Source: Terebella lapidaria
Lineage: Eukaryota > Annelida > Polychaeta > Terebellida > Terebellidae
Direction: 5' to 3'
Assembly: GCA_949152475.1 (NCBI GenBank)
Contig: OX424557.1
Span: 27,837,462 to 27,901,461, forward strand
DNA length: 64,000 nt
Position 1 is the stretch's first letter. Each line of letters opens with the position of its first letter. The notes beneath the pieces were generated by a model that saw nothing but the letters and a program-made list of their open reading frames with translations, did no database searches and was not told the origin of the DNA. The position numbers were made by a program, and so were the translations under genes. Shown here piece by piece: positions 58,301 through 64,000 of the stretch.

Positions 58301-60054
58301 ATCAGAAGTAAGGTCCCAAAATGGATACTGACGAGAAAAATATAACCTGGAAAATCATTACTAGTATTCAACACATTTTTTTGTGGTCTTGTACACGGTT
58401 GATTGTTGTATGATGCAGAGAGCGGGAGCTGCTGGCCAAGAAGCAGGAGATGGAGAAGAAGTACATCGAGGAGGACAAGAAGCAGCGAGAGGTGTGGAAG
58501 GCCCAGGAGAAGGCCAGACTGGAGGAGGAGAGCCAGGAGCTGGCCAGGTTTGCCGCCGTCCAGGCACAGCGTGAGGCCAAGCGACAGGAAGCCAAGAAAG
58601 AACAGGAGGAGTTCAGGGCTAAAGTGCAGAATGAGGTACGGTAAATATTGACAGCAGCAACTGCCAGAGCTTTAATAGTAACAGCTCTATACAAGTCTGT
58701 AATATCAGTGCCTAAAACTGTAAATCTAATTTCTGTGTGTTCTATGTCCTGTCAGTTGTCAGAGAAGATTGCCCGCGAGAGGCAGGCCATGGACGAGCTG
58801 GAACAAGTCCGACAAGATTTGTACGAGGAGGAGCAGGAGGAGAAGGAGCGACAGAAGGAACAGGTTGGTTCGTGGATCATTCAGAAAATAATTTCTCACA
58901 AAATATAAGGAAGGAAATTTATTTGACATTGACCCTTCAGTTACAAATCTGGTCATGCTTAATTTTGCAATACATATGTCTTGTTTTGCAGGAGCGTACG
59001 GTGCGTAAGCAGATAGAGCGGGAGGAGTTACAGCGAGTTCACAAGGAGCAGCTTCACTACAAGGCACTCCGCAAACAGGCAGAGCTTGAGGAAGAGGAGG
59101 AATTCAAGAGACAGGTCAGATACAGCTCTCTAAACCATATTTTGAACTGTATGCCGCTGTGTTGCTTTTGCACTTTTACAATTCATGTGTTGGATTTCAG
59201 TGAAGGCAACTGTTTCTCGCTCCTCCTTTCTCATCATCTGGTTGTTAGCCAATAGCGATTTTGATTAGCTGACAAGTGGAAGAAATGTATTTGTCTGTTT
59301 TCTCTAGATGCTGGCTAAATTCGCCGAGGATGACCGCATAGAACAGATGAATGCTGCCAAACGTCGCATGAAACAGCAAGAACACAAGAGGGCTGTTGAG
59401 ACATTGTTGGTGGAACGAAGGAAACAGTTCGCCATCGACAGGGTAGGCCTTGTTGTCCAACCTCAATAACCTGCTAACACAGTAAACTTGTGCTTTGAAT
59501 AGACGTATCAGTGCCACTTTGTGTGCCCACTTAAACAATAATGTCCTGTCACATTTATCCAGGAACGAGAGCTGCAGGAGCGCCACGAGGGCGAGGAGAT
59601 GGAGAAGATGCGCAGGCAGATCATCGAAGAGGAACGTGCACGCCTCCTCCGCGAACACGCCCCCAAACTCGTCGGTTACCTGCCTAAGGTCAGTACAAAA
59701 CCATATATAACAAAACATACAACAATGAATGGATCTAAACGCAGGTGTATCATGAATTTATGAAATTGTGTCATTGAAATTTATAGAGTATTAGTAAAGT
59801 ATTGTGAAAAAGTATTTTCTCATCACTAAGTAGGATATCTGAATTGAAGCCATTTTAATAATGCAGTGATCATAATTCCATTTGTTTAGCCACTGTAGTC
59901 ATATCTTTTATAAATGTTGGAAATTTTTTCTCTTACCCAGGGTGTTATCCGAGATGAGAAGGACCTGGATTACTTGGGCAGTGATGCCCGTGAGGCTTAC
60001 AGAAGTCGAGATGCTGACCCCTTTGAAGACAGTAGCTGGCAAAATAGAAAATAG
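46381..60054 (+). CDS. MNS1: Meiosis-specific nuclear structural protein 1, about 501 aa
   Basis: Long coiled-coil protein with a trichohyalin-plectin-homology domain. In vertebrates MNS1 is a microtubule inner protein of motile cilia and sperm flagella. Exons: 46381-46383 (ATG only), 56836-57054, 57469-57596, 57722-57824, 57923-58054, 58210-58307, 58419-58635, 58756-58863, 58992-59114, 59308-59442, 59563-59688, 59941-60054; total 1506 nt, all phases agree. Human MNS1 is about 495 aa as I recall. Matching blocks: ELEAMLKAAYMNKERKAQLA, LMVDEITRKIYEEDQ, LEQVRQDLYEEEQ, MLAKFAEDDRIEQMNAAKRR, EHAPKLVGYLPKGVIRDEKD. The start is inferred from ATG|GTGAGA at 46381 joined to TTTCAG|GCAACTGTTCGG at 56835/56836, giving MATVRRNYTHAQ, like the human RRNLS N-terminus. 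Intron 1 (10.4 kb) holds a fold-back element and DIRS copy 2. A start at an internal Met in exon 2 is the alternative. Confidence 0.92.
46668..48895. mobile_element. Fold-back element with ~340 bp inverted arms, in MNS1 intron 1
   Basis: The left arm (about 46668-47000) and right arm (about 48545-48893) are complementary at high identity. Landmarks are CATTTATCCACAATCCTTAC (46850), TTTCGTCTTCCATGAGGTAC (46893) and GGCCATCTTTCGTTCGTTGC (46942), with their complements at 48700, 48655 and 48600. Weaker pairing continues inwards (GCAGTGTTCTCCCCAG near 47200 with 48487-48503). The middle (47250-48400) has a small GCGTAGCG repeat near 48415-48475 and no convincing gene. Probably a non-autonomous DNA transposon. 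Confidence 0.8.
50198..50402 (+). repeat. Left inverted terminal repeat of DIRS copy 2
   Basis: Starts CTACCTCTATAATAAACACT and ends GCCATTATTTTTGC. The reverse complement is at 56548-56752. An outer extension of about 15 bp (50183-50197) is represented in the internal complementary region. Confidence 0.88.
50632..56016 (+). CDS. DIRS copy 2: Gag-like to tyrosine recombinase open frame (1794 codons)
   Basis: The start may be read from 50638 (MKCSGC) or two codons upstream (50632, MQMKC); copy 1 starts at MKC, so 50638 is preferred. The Cys-rich N-terminus is MKCSGCHHFLPKWELHATCW, then C..C...C....C..C. A conserved Gag block includes LTWTEKRDFVRKLLPSEWP, STLDWLSMAARSSLQSC and DSHAVWVSELWRRDAL. 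An RG-rich tail follows at about 52850-52960, and the alternate frame over RT/RNase H runs to about 54940. The recombinase (about 54945-56016) has KSSLAVYQSKW, SGKRRSELHAL (Arg), AHDVRALAASLAF (His-x-x-Arg) and FTSFYLRDLAW (Tyr). The domain order and the shared Gag/recombinase frame are the same as in copy 1. Confidence 0.85.
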   Translation: MQMKCSGCHHFLPKWELHATCWACRMCFCRPSSTCAFCEDAEESFWQDALAGLRDIQTKRQAEGPPSAGPGTSSSAKSRHRQSLDRWHRQDVVLSKVIADVSLDLCFPPTASRVPGAVTAASVTQSPLSVTSLVALPLGLRSCSPASLAHLRPVAPGSRVAMAEQHGPRLPGGVSWVAGAGDPAPGSRDSFGLVEAVTVSSGVLPLVDSPRFSSQGPGRLTGHASRLPQPGHHLEAGSRFPASQAGTQGSRDPIFCNLQGVRKASLRGKSFSRTTSSLHVFQMAEDMGVDQSDTVSQPLPAGVSVSVSESQPSSVSPLATQEPPSRSRDSPARVAASDSHLEERIMRQFHSFQQQMCQQWSTFMSRFAEQQREKEPPVQQSPASQPPEEGAGPREGMRDLDSVDPVPGPSGLGRPSKRPREEEDVDSMAPPPLDDDPLTWTEKRDFVRKLLPSEWPTDFDQEPPRKRARSMIAGQRERPKPPRDAYRFPLAAGVRNAMAERVEDTQRLGRVRPGTFPPRPTVGDFYSSSHFEAKPTQLGKQLPHAKFFAEPKSVSVPWDSLVQVQHSLRMGLAADSTLDWLSMAARSSLQSCCEQVLNNPELDRDELADALQACNSLVTSIGLGVADRASLDSHAVWVSELWRRDALLQSVRFDMPDDLLAQLRLAPVVPETGSATPLLLPDLSESLQQAKAAADKKTTEKSFSEAAMLSAQATEKLAKSVAAAMKRPQQSQPQQSQRGGASGKGKGRASGLPFRGAPAGSSRGGRGRGGRGRGRPSSPKPAGETKAKGMYFRRYWTEFSSTALWRPRGWSRRGSNHRPAGRRTSPTLLARVGAARGQPLGRLNAQTRVRSEVRGPVSSSLKYSERLFSVKRRRTSSRVTRGNFGHGRKTSGRTGSKISRILQCSIRSSEGFRGLASRDRPLSPKQVSSDSHVLHGDTGTDQVRDAPRCVGGHDRPERCLFSCSHETFNQEIPPVSISGPSVAVQGSPVRSVHSTVDLHHGSSRGADPCSQTGYFPIPVSGRLVDQASVPRHITLTSSVGGRFVHPYGFQDQPQKVRLVSAARLRLLGISISDYLRDCVANGGSSIKIIRAVARFPAGSSSIGPQVAVPVRNSGGDGKVGPNGSPSYASHSAPSPIPLVSVNGSDVRLDYSVRRSDCRAQVVAGPCKFIAGGPIPSAATLQTSVYGCQFGGMGSTLGRQRSVGHMVAASTSMSYQSPRNAGGSARSRTLAVAVSRSDSVVSHGQLDGRGIYQQAGRNEVGDVMPSDYRSPAMVSSKRHQDLGPAYSRSHECVGRSSLQERPNPGNGMESFPGSVSLPVRSVGLADGGSVCDPMESQTPIVCFANSGSDCVSGGCHVHELGRDVCVCVSASRPVGEGAIEISFSPVQTDVDSPVSTAEVVVPGPSGVDSRSSTSAPGSLGSSQTTSIQHVSSGTVKPEPSCLDIVERCYRKKGFSKEVSARIARSNRKSSLAVYQSKWTAFCAWCRGRKISPFKTTAPLISEFLLQKFNQGLAPSTLAGYRTAIAKTLKPKLGIDFGHDESLTALLNSFEIERPKARNPVPEWDLSLVLNLLRSEPFEPLESTSLKFLTLKTVFLLALASGKRRSELHALSFSKVKWKADGSAVQLGVIPSFLAKTQLAGTPLLSFSIPALSPSLGPGLEEDAKLCPVRALRIYVRRTRELHLGKRLLFISYLKNFQNDIRPATISSWIKKCVLFCYEKSQAKKSSGFRVKAHDVRALAASLAFANKVSLNNVMSACTWSSQNTFTSFYLRDLAWQSDSGYHLGRLVAAEHEVRL
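52844..55126 (+). CDS. DIRS copy 2: reverse transcriptase and RNase H (+1 frame)
   Basis: It is +1 relative to the Gag/recombinase frame, as in copy 1. RT-type sequence begins near 53093 (VGARLQLFWREWERLG). Motifs: GGWRPVIDLSPLN, VTIDLKDAYFHVP, FGLSTAPWIFT and YLDD (53687-53698). RNase H: LFTDASLEGWGAHWDD, INLLEMQAVALAL, ATDNSTVVAYINKQGG, IPGHMNVWADRLSR, with all four acidic residues kept. A C-terminal Dam-like region reads VDLFATRWNHKLPSF, FAYAYPPAVLL and APCLPQRSWFPDLL. The ORF's first ATG is in the Gag RG tail and is unlikely to be a true start. The last ~180 nt overlap the recombinase frame. Confidence 0.9.
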   Translation: MAGLPERARVEPRACPFAGPLPVHPEAGADVAVEDEVAPPAPNQQGKQKLRVCISAVTGPNSPPRHCGGPEVGPVVVPTIDQPVGARLQLFWREWERLGASPWVVSTLRRGFGLKFEDQFPPLSSTPRGFSLSNDAERRRVLHEEILAMVEKRAVEPAPKSPGFYSVLFVVPKASGGWRPVIDLSPLNRFLQIPTFSMETPEQIRSVMPRGAWVVTIDLKDAYFHVPMKPSIRKYLRFLYQGQVWQFRALPFGLSTAPWIFTMVAREVQILAHKQGIFLYQYLDDWLIRHQCPDTLRSQAQWVVDLCTRMGFKINHKKSDLSLRRDFVFLGYRFLTISETVLPTADRQSKLSALSQGFLQGVPQSARKWQSLLGILAATEKLVPMGRLHMRPIQLHLQSHWSQSTGQMSDLITVSAEVIAELKWWLDPANLLRGAPFRPPLPSRHLFTDASLEGWGAHWDDNEVSGTWSPLQRQCHINLLEMQAVALALEHWQSQFRAQTVLLATDNSTVVAYINKQGGTKSVTLCRATIDLLQWCRQNDIKISARHIPGHMNVWADRLSRRGQIQAMEWSLSPEVFRSLCDLWGSPMVDLFATRWNHKLPSFVSPIPDPTALAVDAMSTNWDGMFAYAYPPAVLLEKVLSKFRSHQCRLMLIAPCLPQRSWFPDLLELIVDHPRQLPDRWDLLKQPRSSMFHQVPSSLNLHAWILSSVVTERRDFQRRCPLGSPDQIENLLWQSTSQNGPRSVLGVVAGRLVHSKPLLP
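56410..56513 (+). repeat. Internal complementary region of DIRS copy 2
   Basis: The first part is complementary to the outer left end (50183-50225) and the second part to the outer right end (56737-56795). They join around ATAAATAGGAAG, the same junction sequence as in copy 1. Confidence 0.85.
56548..56752 (+). repeat. Right inverted terminal repeat of DIRS copy 2
   Basis: Reverse complement of 50198-50402. It is followed by the right-end extension (to about 56795), which is nearly the same as that of copy 1 (GTATGTAATAAATACTGGTT, then AAACAAGTTAAAACTTCCTA). Confidence 0.88.
57132..57319. repeat. MITE with 33 bp perfect inverted ends in MNS1 intron
   Basis: Arms 57132-57164 and 57287-57319 (CAAAGAGTGTAACATTAATA, then AGAGGCCCCACTC, and its complement). 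About 120 bp separates them. It lies between MNS1 exons 2 and 3. Confidence 0.85.
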
Positions 60055-60722
60055 GATGTGTTTATATAAAGTGTACATTTTATTGTTGATAACTTAAACC
60101 GTTTTTATTTTGATTCTCTTTAGGTGGTCAGTTTTAGGTGGCAAAAAAAAAACTTTCAATGTCAACACTTGTGCGTACAAAGACAGTGTTGTCTCAGATG
60201 GTTTACTTTTAACTTCAGTAGCTGACAATATAATCGAGTGTTAGCTGTTATTGGATGTTACTATAAATGAATAGATTTTTCGTTAGAGTATTTGCCAGCG
60301 AAACTTATGGCCACTATTCCATACGACGTATAGTGTTGGCTTGTTCTTTATGTGTGATATACAACAGATGACGGTTCGTGTCAGTCGTTCCATGACTGTC
60401 GGTTACGATCTCTAACGCCATTGACACTGTTCATTTTATGGTGTGCACTCGCTGTGATAAAGTTGTTGCTTACCAATCACAAGTGCTGATGTCGTACGCT
60501 AATCCGTCCAAAACTATGTGCAGTTATATATTCATATATTTTAATCACAGTTTGTATTCTCCGTCACAAACGGGGCGTTTTATAATTGTGTGTTCGTGCA
60601 TGATCGAATGACCACTGTCTTGAGTATCTTCTATGGAAGTTGAATATTTATTTTGATGTTATGAAACAAAGATAGAATATATATGAAATTCATAAATGTC
60701 TATACATATGTATGATACTGTG

Positions 60723-60728
60723 AATAAA
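60723..60728 (+). terminator. MNS1: Polyadenylation signal for MNS1
   Basis: AATAAA about 670 bp after the MNS1 stop, followed by A/T-rich sequence and a GT-rich stretch (TTGTCATGTTTTCTCACTCT). No earlier AATAAA was noticed. Confidence 0.5.
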
Positions 60729-61577
60729 AATATACATAAAATATTGATACAGTTGTCATGTTTTCTCACTCTGATAAATAATCGATAATTTAGTGAACTT
60801 TCTTATTTCGGAAGTGAGCACATACTCAGTAAGACTTATTGGTATGTTTGCTGATAAAACAGAACACAATCACCAACTGGCAGCAAAGATGTGGATCCAG
60901 GATGCCAGAAGGGCCTCCCCCCCCCCCCCCCTTTCCCCTCCCTGCTTGCCTCTGAAAAAATGAAACTTAAAAAGAAACGCCAAAGGCTATCAATGTGAAT
61001 TTGTGTGGAATTTATACCCGGGAGGCCAAACGCTACCATTATAACATGAAAAAGTCTGGCTTTTGAAGCCCAAAATACTTCAAAAATCCCCCCCCCCCCC
61101 CTCTATGCCCCCTTTATTGAAAACCGGTGGGGATATTGCTTTTCGCTTCTTGGTTTTTGCAATTCGCTAATTGTGCAGATATAAGTTATGGGTCTGGGAA
61201 AACGTCATGAGAATATTCTTTAACACCTATACTGGCTGAGTTAATTTCGGAGTCACCCGTGAGAATCTGAATTAATTTGAGAATTCTTAGGTATCAGTGG
61301 GTTTGGCATTTTATACAAAACTCATTATTTAATGTTGAATGCAGATGATTGTTGTATGGGAATCAGAATATCTTCCTCTTTCTGGTGATATATCACAATT
61401 GAAAGTGTAACAAATATTGACGAAGATATGAACATTTCAATGACTTATACATGGGCCTCGAAAACGCAAAGAAAATGCAACTCCAGCTGGCCGGAGGTCA
61501 AAAGATAATGCAACTCCTGCCAGCAAAGGGAATCACAGACGCATCATTTCTCATAAGCATGTGGTGTCCTCACTCTG

Positions 61578-61920
61578 TGACCACAAGTTTATGAGAAATT
61601 GTATGTCCGGAATATTGCCTGGAAAAAATATTCTTATGACGTTTTCCTACACTCAGAACATTGGCAAAAACCAATAAACCATGGTCTTATGGGGTCCTGG
61701 TAATAATTAAGTACGGAAGACAATTAATGAACAGAAAATATATTTTAAGTGGCAGCCGCCACATAATTATCTAGCGGCCGACACTCAATTAACAGGCGGC
61801 GGCCACTTAATTTAATTATGTGACCACAAGTTTATGAGAAATTGTATGTCTGGAATATTGCCTGAAAAAAATATTCTTATGACGTTTTCCTACACCCAGA
61901 ACATTGGCAAAAACCAAAAC
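61578..61920. repeat. Duplicated ~95 bp unit flanking a GC-palindrome module
   Basis: TGTGACCACAAGTTTATGAG to GGCAAAAACCAA occurs at about 61576-61675 and again at about 61820-61917 with about four differences. A module of about 145 bp (61679-61822) lies between them. It contains a near-palindrome TTAAGTGGCAGCCGCC...GGCGGCGGCCACTTAA. Confidence 0.75.
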
Positions 61921-62939
61921 CATAAGCAATAAGCATTAAGATTGCGTATCGGTTACGTTCCGGTGCTTTCAATGGTTTAACACCTTGTGCAATTTTGGTT
62001 CATATCTCGGCCGTTTTGTAACAAAGCTACATGAAATTTGGCATTTATATTCTGCATATATCTATGAAGAAGACGCCAAAAAGCGGTTAATGATTTCATT
62101 AATAAATTAGTATATAAATATAGTTGAATGTGGCTGGAACAAATGTAACTTACGTTGCGTACACGAAGCATTACATGATGCAGTTTCTTAACTGCAACGA
62201 GTGCACATATGCGTGATCAATAACCTACCCTCCAATTTCAAGTATCCCATCGATATTCATGTCGAATTGATGTGCAAATACGTATATCTATTGCGATTCA
62301 CTGAAAATGTCTTGTGCCGCTGGTCAGTGAAGCGCTAAGTACAGATTAACGGATTATTCGTATAGGAAATATCGTCAATGCTCAGCTTTCGAGAACGTTG
62401 TACTCAGGAGTGAGATGTTGTTGTGATTTTGCTTATATACTACTCTTAGAAAATAATAGAGACGCTAAATTCTTGAAAAAGTTTGCGGTTGAGTTTACAA
62501 TGCCAACGGATATAGACGTTATTAATGCGACTGACATTCAATTTCTTTTGCCCAGTGTATTTTCAATGCGGATGATATATAGCATGTTATTTTGAACATC
62601 AAATTACCACCAAGTGTCGAGGTAAACCCCAAAACAGACAGTAGGTTATTGTTCTATGATGAGTATTCTAACCATAGTCAAGAAATTGCACCCTAAAACG
62701 CTGTCTGTTTCCTATGTAAGTTACATTTAATTGGCGGAGTATAACGTTCTGGATCTGTATGATTATCGACTGGGTCGTCAATTTGGACATTGGACATATA
62801 TTCCAGTCATGTATAGAACCTACGCAACAATTTTCAGCGAAATCCATTGCTAAACTGCAGAGCAATAGCCCAAATAAAACATACGAGAATTCAGCTGATA
62901 AGGCATCGATCCTGACTGTTAAGCATCCTTAAACGAAAC

Positions 62940-63083
62940 CCATGGTCTTATGGGGCCCTGGCAATAATTAAGTACGGAAGACCATTAGTGCACTGAAAAT
63001 ATATTTTAAGTGGCAGCCGCCACATAGTTATCTAGCGGCCGATACTCAATTATCAGGCTGCCGCCACTTAATTTAATTATGTG
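62940..63083. repeat. Second copy of the 145 bp GC-palindrome module
   Basis: It matches 61679-61822 in direct orientation (CATGGTCTTATGGGG to TTAATTTAATTATGTG) with about ten differences. A related fragment with GCGGCCGCCAGATA follows at 63186-63230. The flanking 95 bp units are absent, so the 145 bp module is the mobile or duplicated part. Confidence 0.75.
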
Positions 63084-64000
63084 CTAAATCCATGATTAAA
63101 CCACCTAGAGAAACGATACAAATGCGAGAAATGGACAGATGAAGGAGTTGTGTGCATATATAGCAAGTACATATATATATTAAAGTTGCGGCCGCCAGAT
63201 AGTTAAGTGGCGGTCGCCAGATAAATATATTTTCACACTTTGCAGTATCTGGTCTCAACGGGCTTCCGTAATTAAGCAATTAGCAAAAAAAGAGAAAAAT
63301 AGCAAAATGCAAGCATGTCCATCCCGGTTTTCCATACAATATGCCTCCCATTTCCCAAATACATCGCCCCTGCTGCAGCATGATTGTGTTCGTATGAAAT
63401 GACTTTAAATCAAATAGTCTTGACTATCCACAAAATGCTAGTTCGATTACATCGCAACCCCCAGTTTCGTTGGAACTAGCTTCCATCCCCTCTGGATCCG
63501 CGCCGAATCTGATTTGCTCGAAGAAAGACGTGAGTGACACCTAGCGAATAATTGGAACAAAATGGATGCTAAATCTTTTTGACAGCGACAGTGATCCTGA
63601 AATTGTACGCATAGTTGTCCAGTTAATTTACTTTAGATAAGATATATCGTTAATATAAATGTTTGTTGAATCGTGTAGCCATACCATGTATGCACGTACA
63701 CAATGTTATTGGCATGTTTGTTTCTTGATGTAGTCTGCGGTGAGCGATAATGGGTGAAGTTCATGTTTCCGCCCCTCAAATCTATGTGCGATTGTCAGAC
63801 CAATCACCATCCTGCTGCTAGGAAATATCTCACATCTAACCCTAGACCCAGGTGCCCCACTCATCGAGCGCGAAGGACTGTGCGAGTGAGACACAGATTG
63901 TAGCAGACATGGGGCGGTTAAAAGAATAACTGAATGATATATCCCTTTTGCCGTGCTCTCAGTGCTCTGTAGTGTGGCCGCACATGCGCAGACACACAAA

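Larger units (their letters stand above)
60055..64000. other. Region downstream of MNS1 without a supported gene
   Basis: It begins with the MNS1 3' UTR (to about 60750). Poly-C runs lie near 60917 and 61089, and the repeat modules described separately at 61578-61920 and 62940-63083. ORFs at 62398-62595 and 63999-63706 show no motif or splice context. I see nothing else coding. Confidence 0.5.

Overview
This is eukaryotic nuclear DNA. Genes are split into many short exons with GT-AG introns, and there is dispersed repeat DNA of several classes and no rRNA or true tRNA gene. Protein similarity is clearly animal, and the repeat types (a DIRS-type retrotransposon family, Tc1, tRNA-derived SINEs, many small inverted-repeat elements, G-runs) suggest a marine invertebrate such as a mollusc, brachiopod or lancelet. 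I cannot name the species.

Four conserved host genes can be read exon by exon. (1) MIER1, minus strand, from about 4051 off the left edge: an ELM2-SANT co-repressor. (2) DNAI4 (WDR78), plus strand, 10268-29383, about 849 residues: an axonemal dynein intermediate chain. (3) CHTOP, minus strand, 35340-31834, 226 residues: an RG-rich mRNA export factor and PRMT1 target. (4) MNS1, plus strand, 46381-60054, about 501 residues: a coiled-coil axonemal protein whose start codon appears to sit alone at the end of exon 1. For DNAI4 (with one optional microexon), CHTOP and MNS1 the exon lengths add up to whole codons and the intron phases agree. MIER1 and DNAI4 stand head to head, as in human as far as I recall, but about 6 kb of repeat DNA separates them here. 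DNAI4 and MNS1 both serve motile cilia and sperm tails.

Two related 6.6 kb DIRS-type (tyrosine recombinase) retrotransposons lie in sense orientation inside introns: one in DNAI4 (18636-25204) and one in MNS1 (50183-56795). Each has matching 205-211 bp inverted terminal repeats and an internal complementary region. Each has an intact open frame of about 1,790 codons running from a Cys-rich Gag-like N-terminus to a tyrosine recombinase C-terminus. The reverse transcriptase/RNase H lies in the +1 frame across the middle. The Gag/recombinase frame stays open right through the RT region in both copies, which is the most striking coding feature of the window.

Other repeats include a decayed hAT-like transposase (5161-6125), a 1.4 kb element with terminal inverted repeats and an internal ~134 bp array (6272-7700), a 147-148 bp tandem array in the last intron of CHTOP (32.4-33.8 kb), a broken Tc1 element with TA ends (40520-42166), a two-copy inverted repeat family (25.56-27.08 and 39.45-40.51 kb, the latter split by a SINE), a group of SINE-like relics (44.0-45.1 kb), two large fold-back elements (36.9-37.5 and 46.7-48.9 kb) and several MITE-like palindromes. 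Upstream of CHTOP lie seven short hairpin modules (35650-36461) whose stems differ between copies by paired changes.
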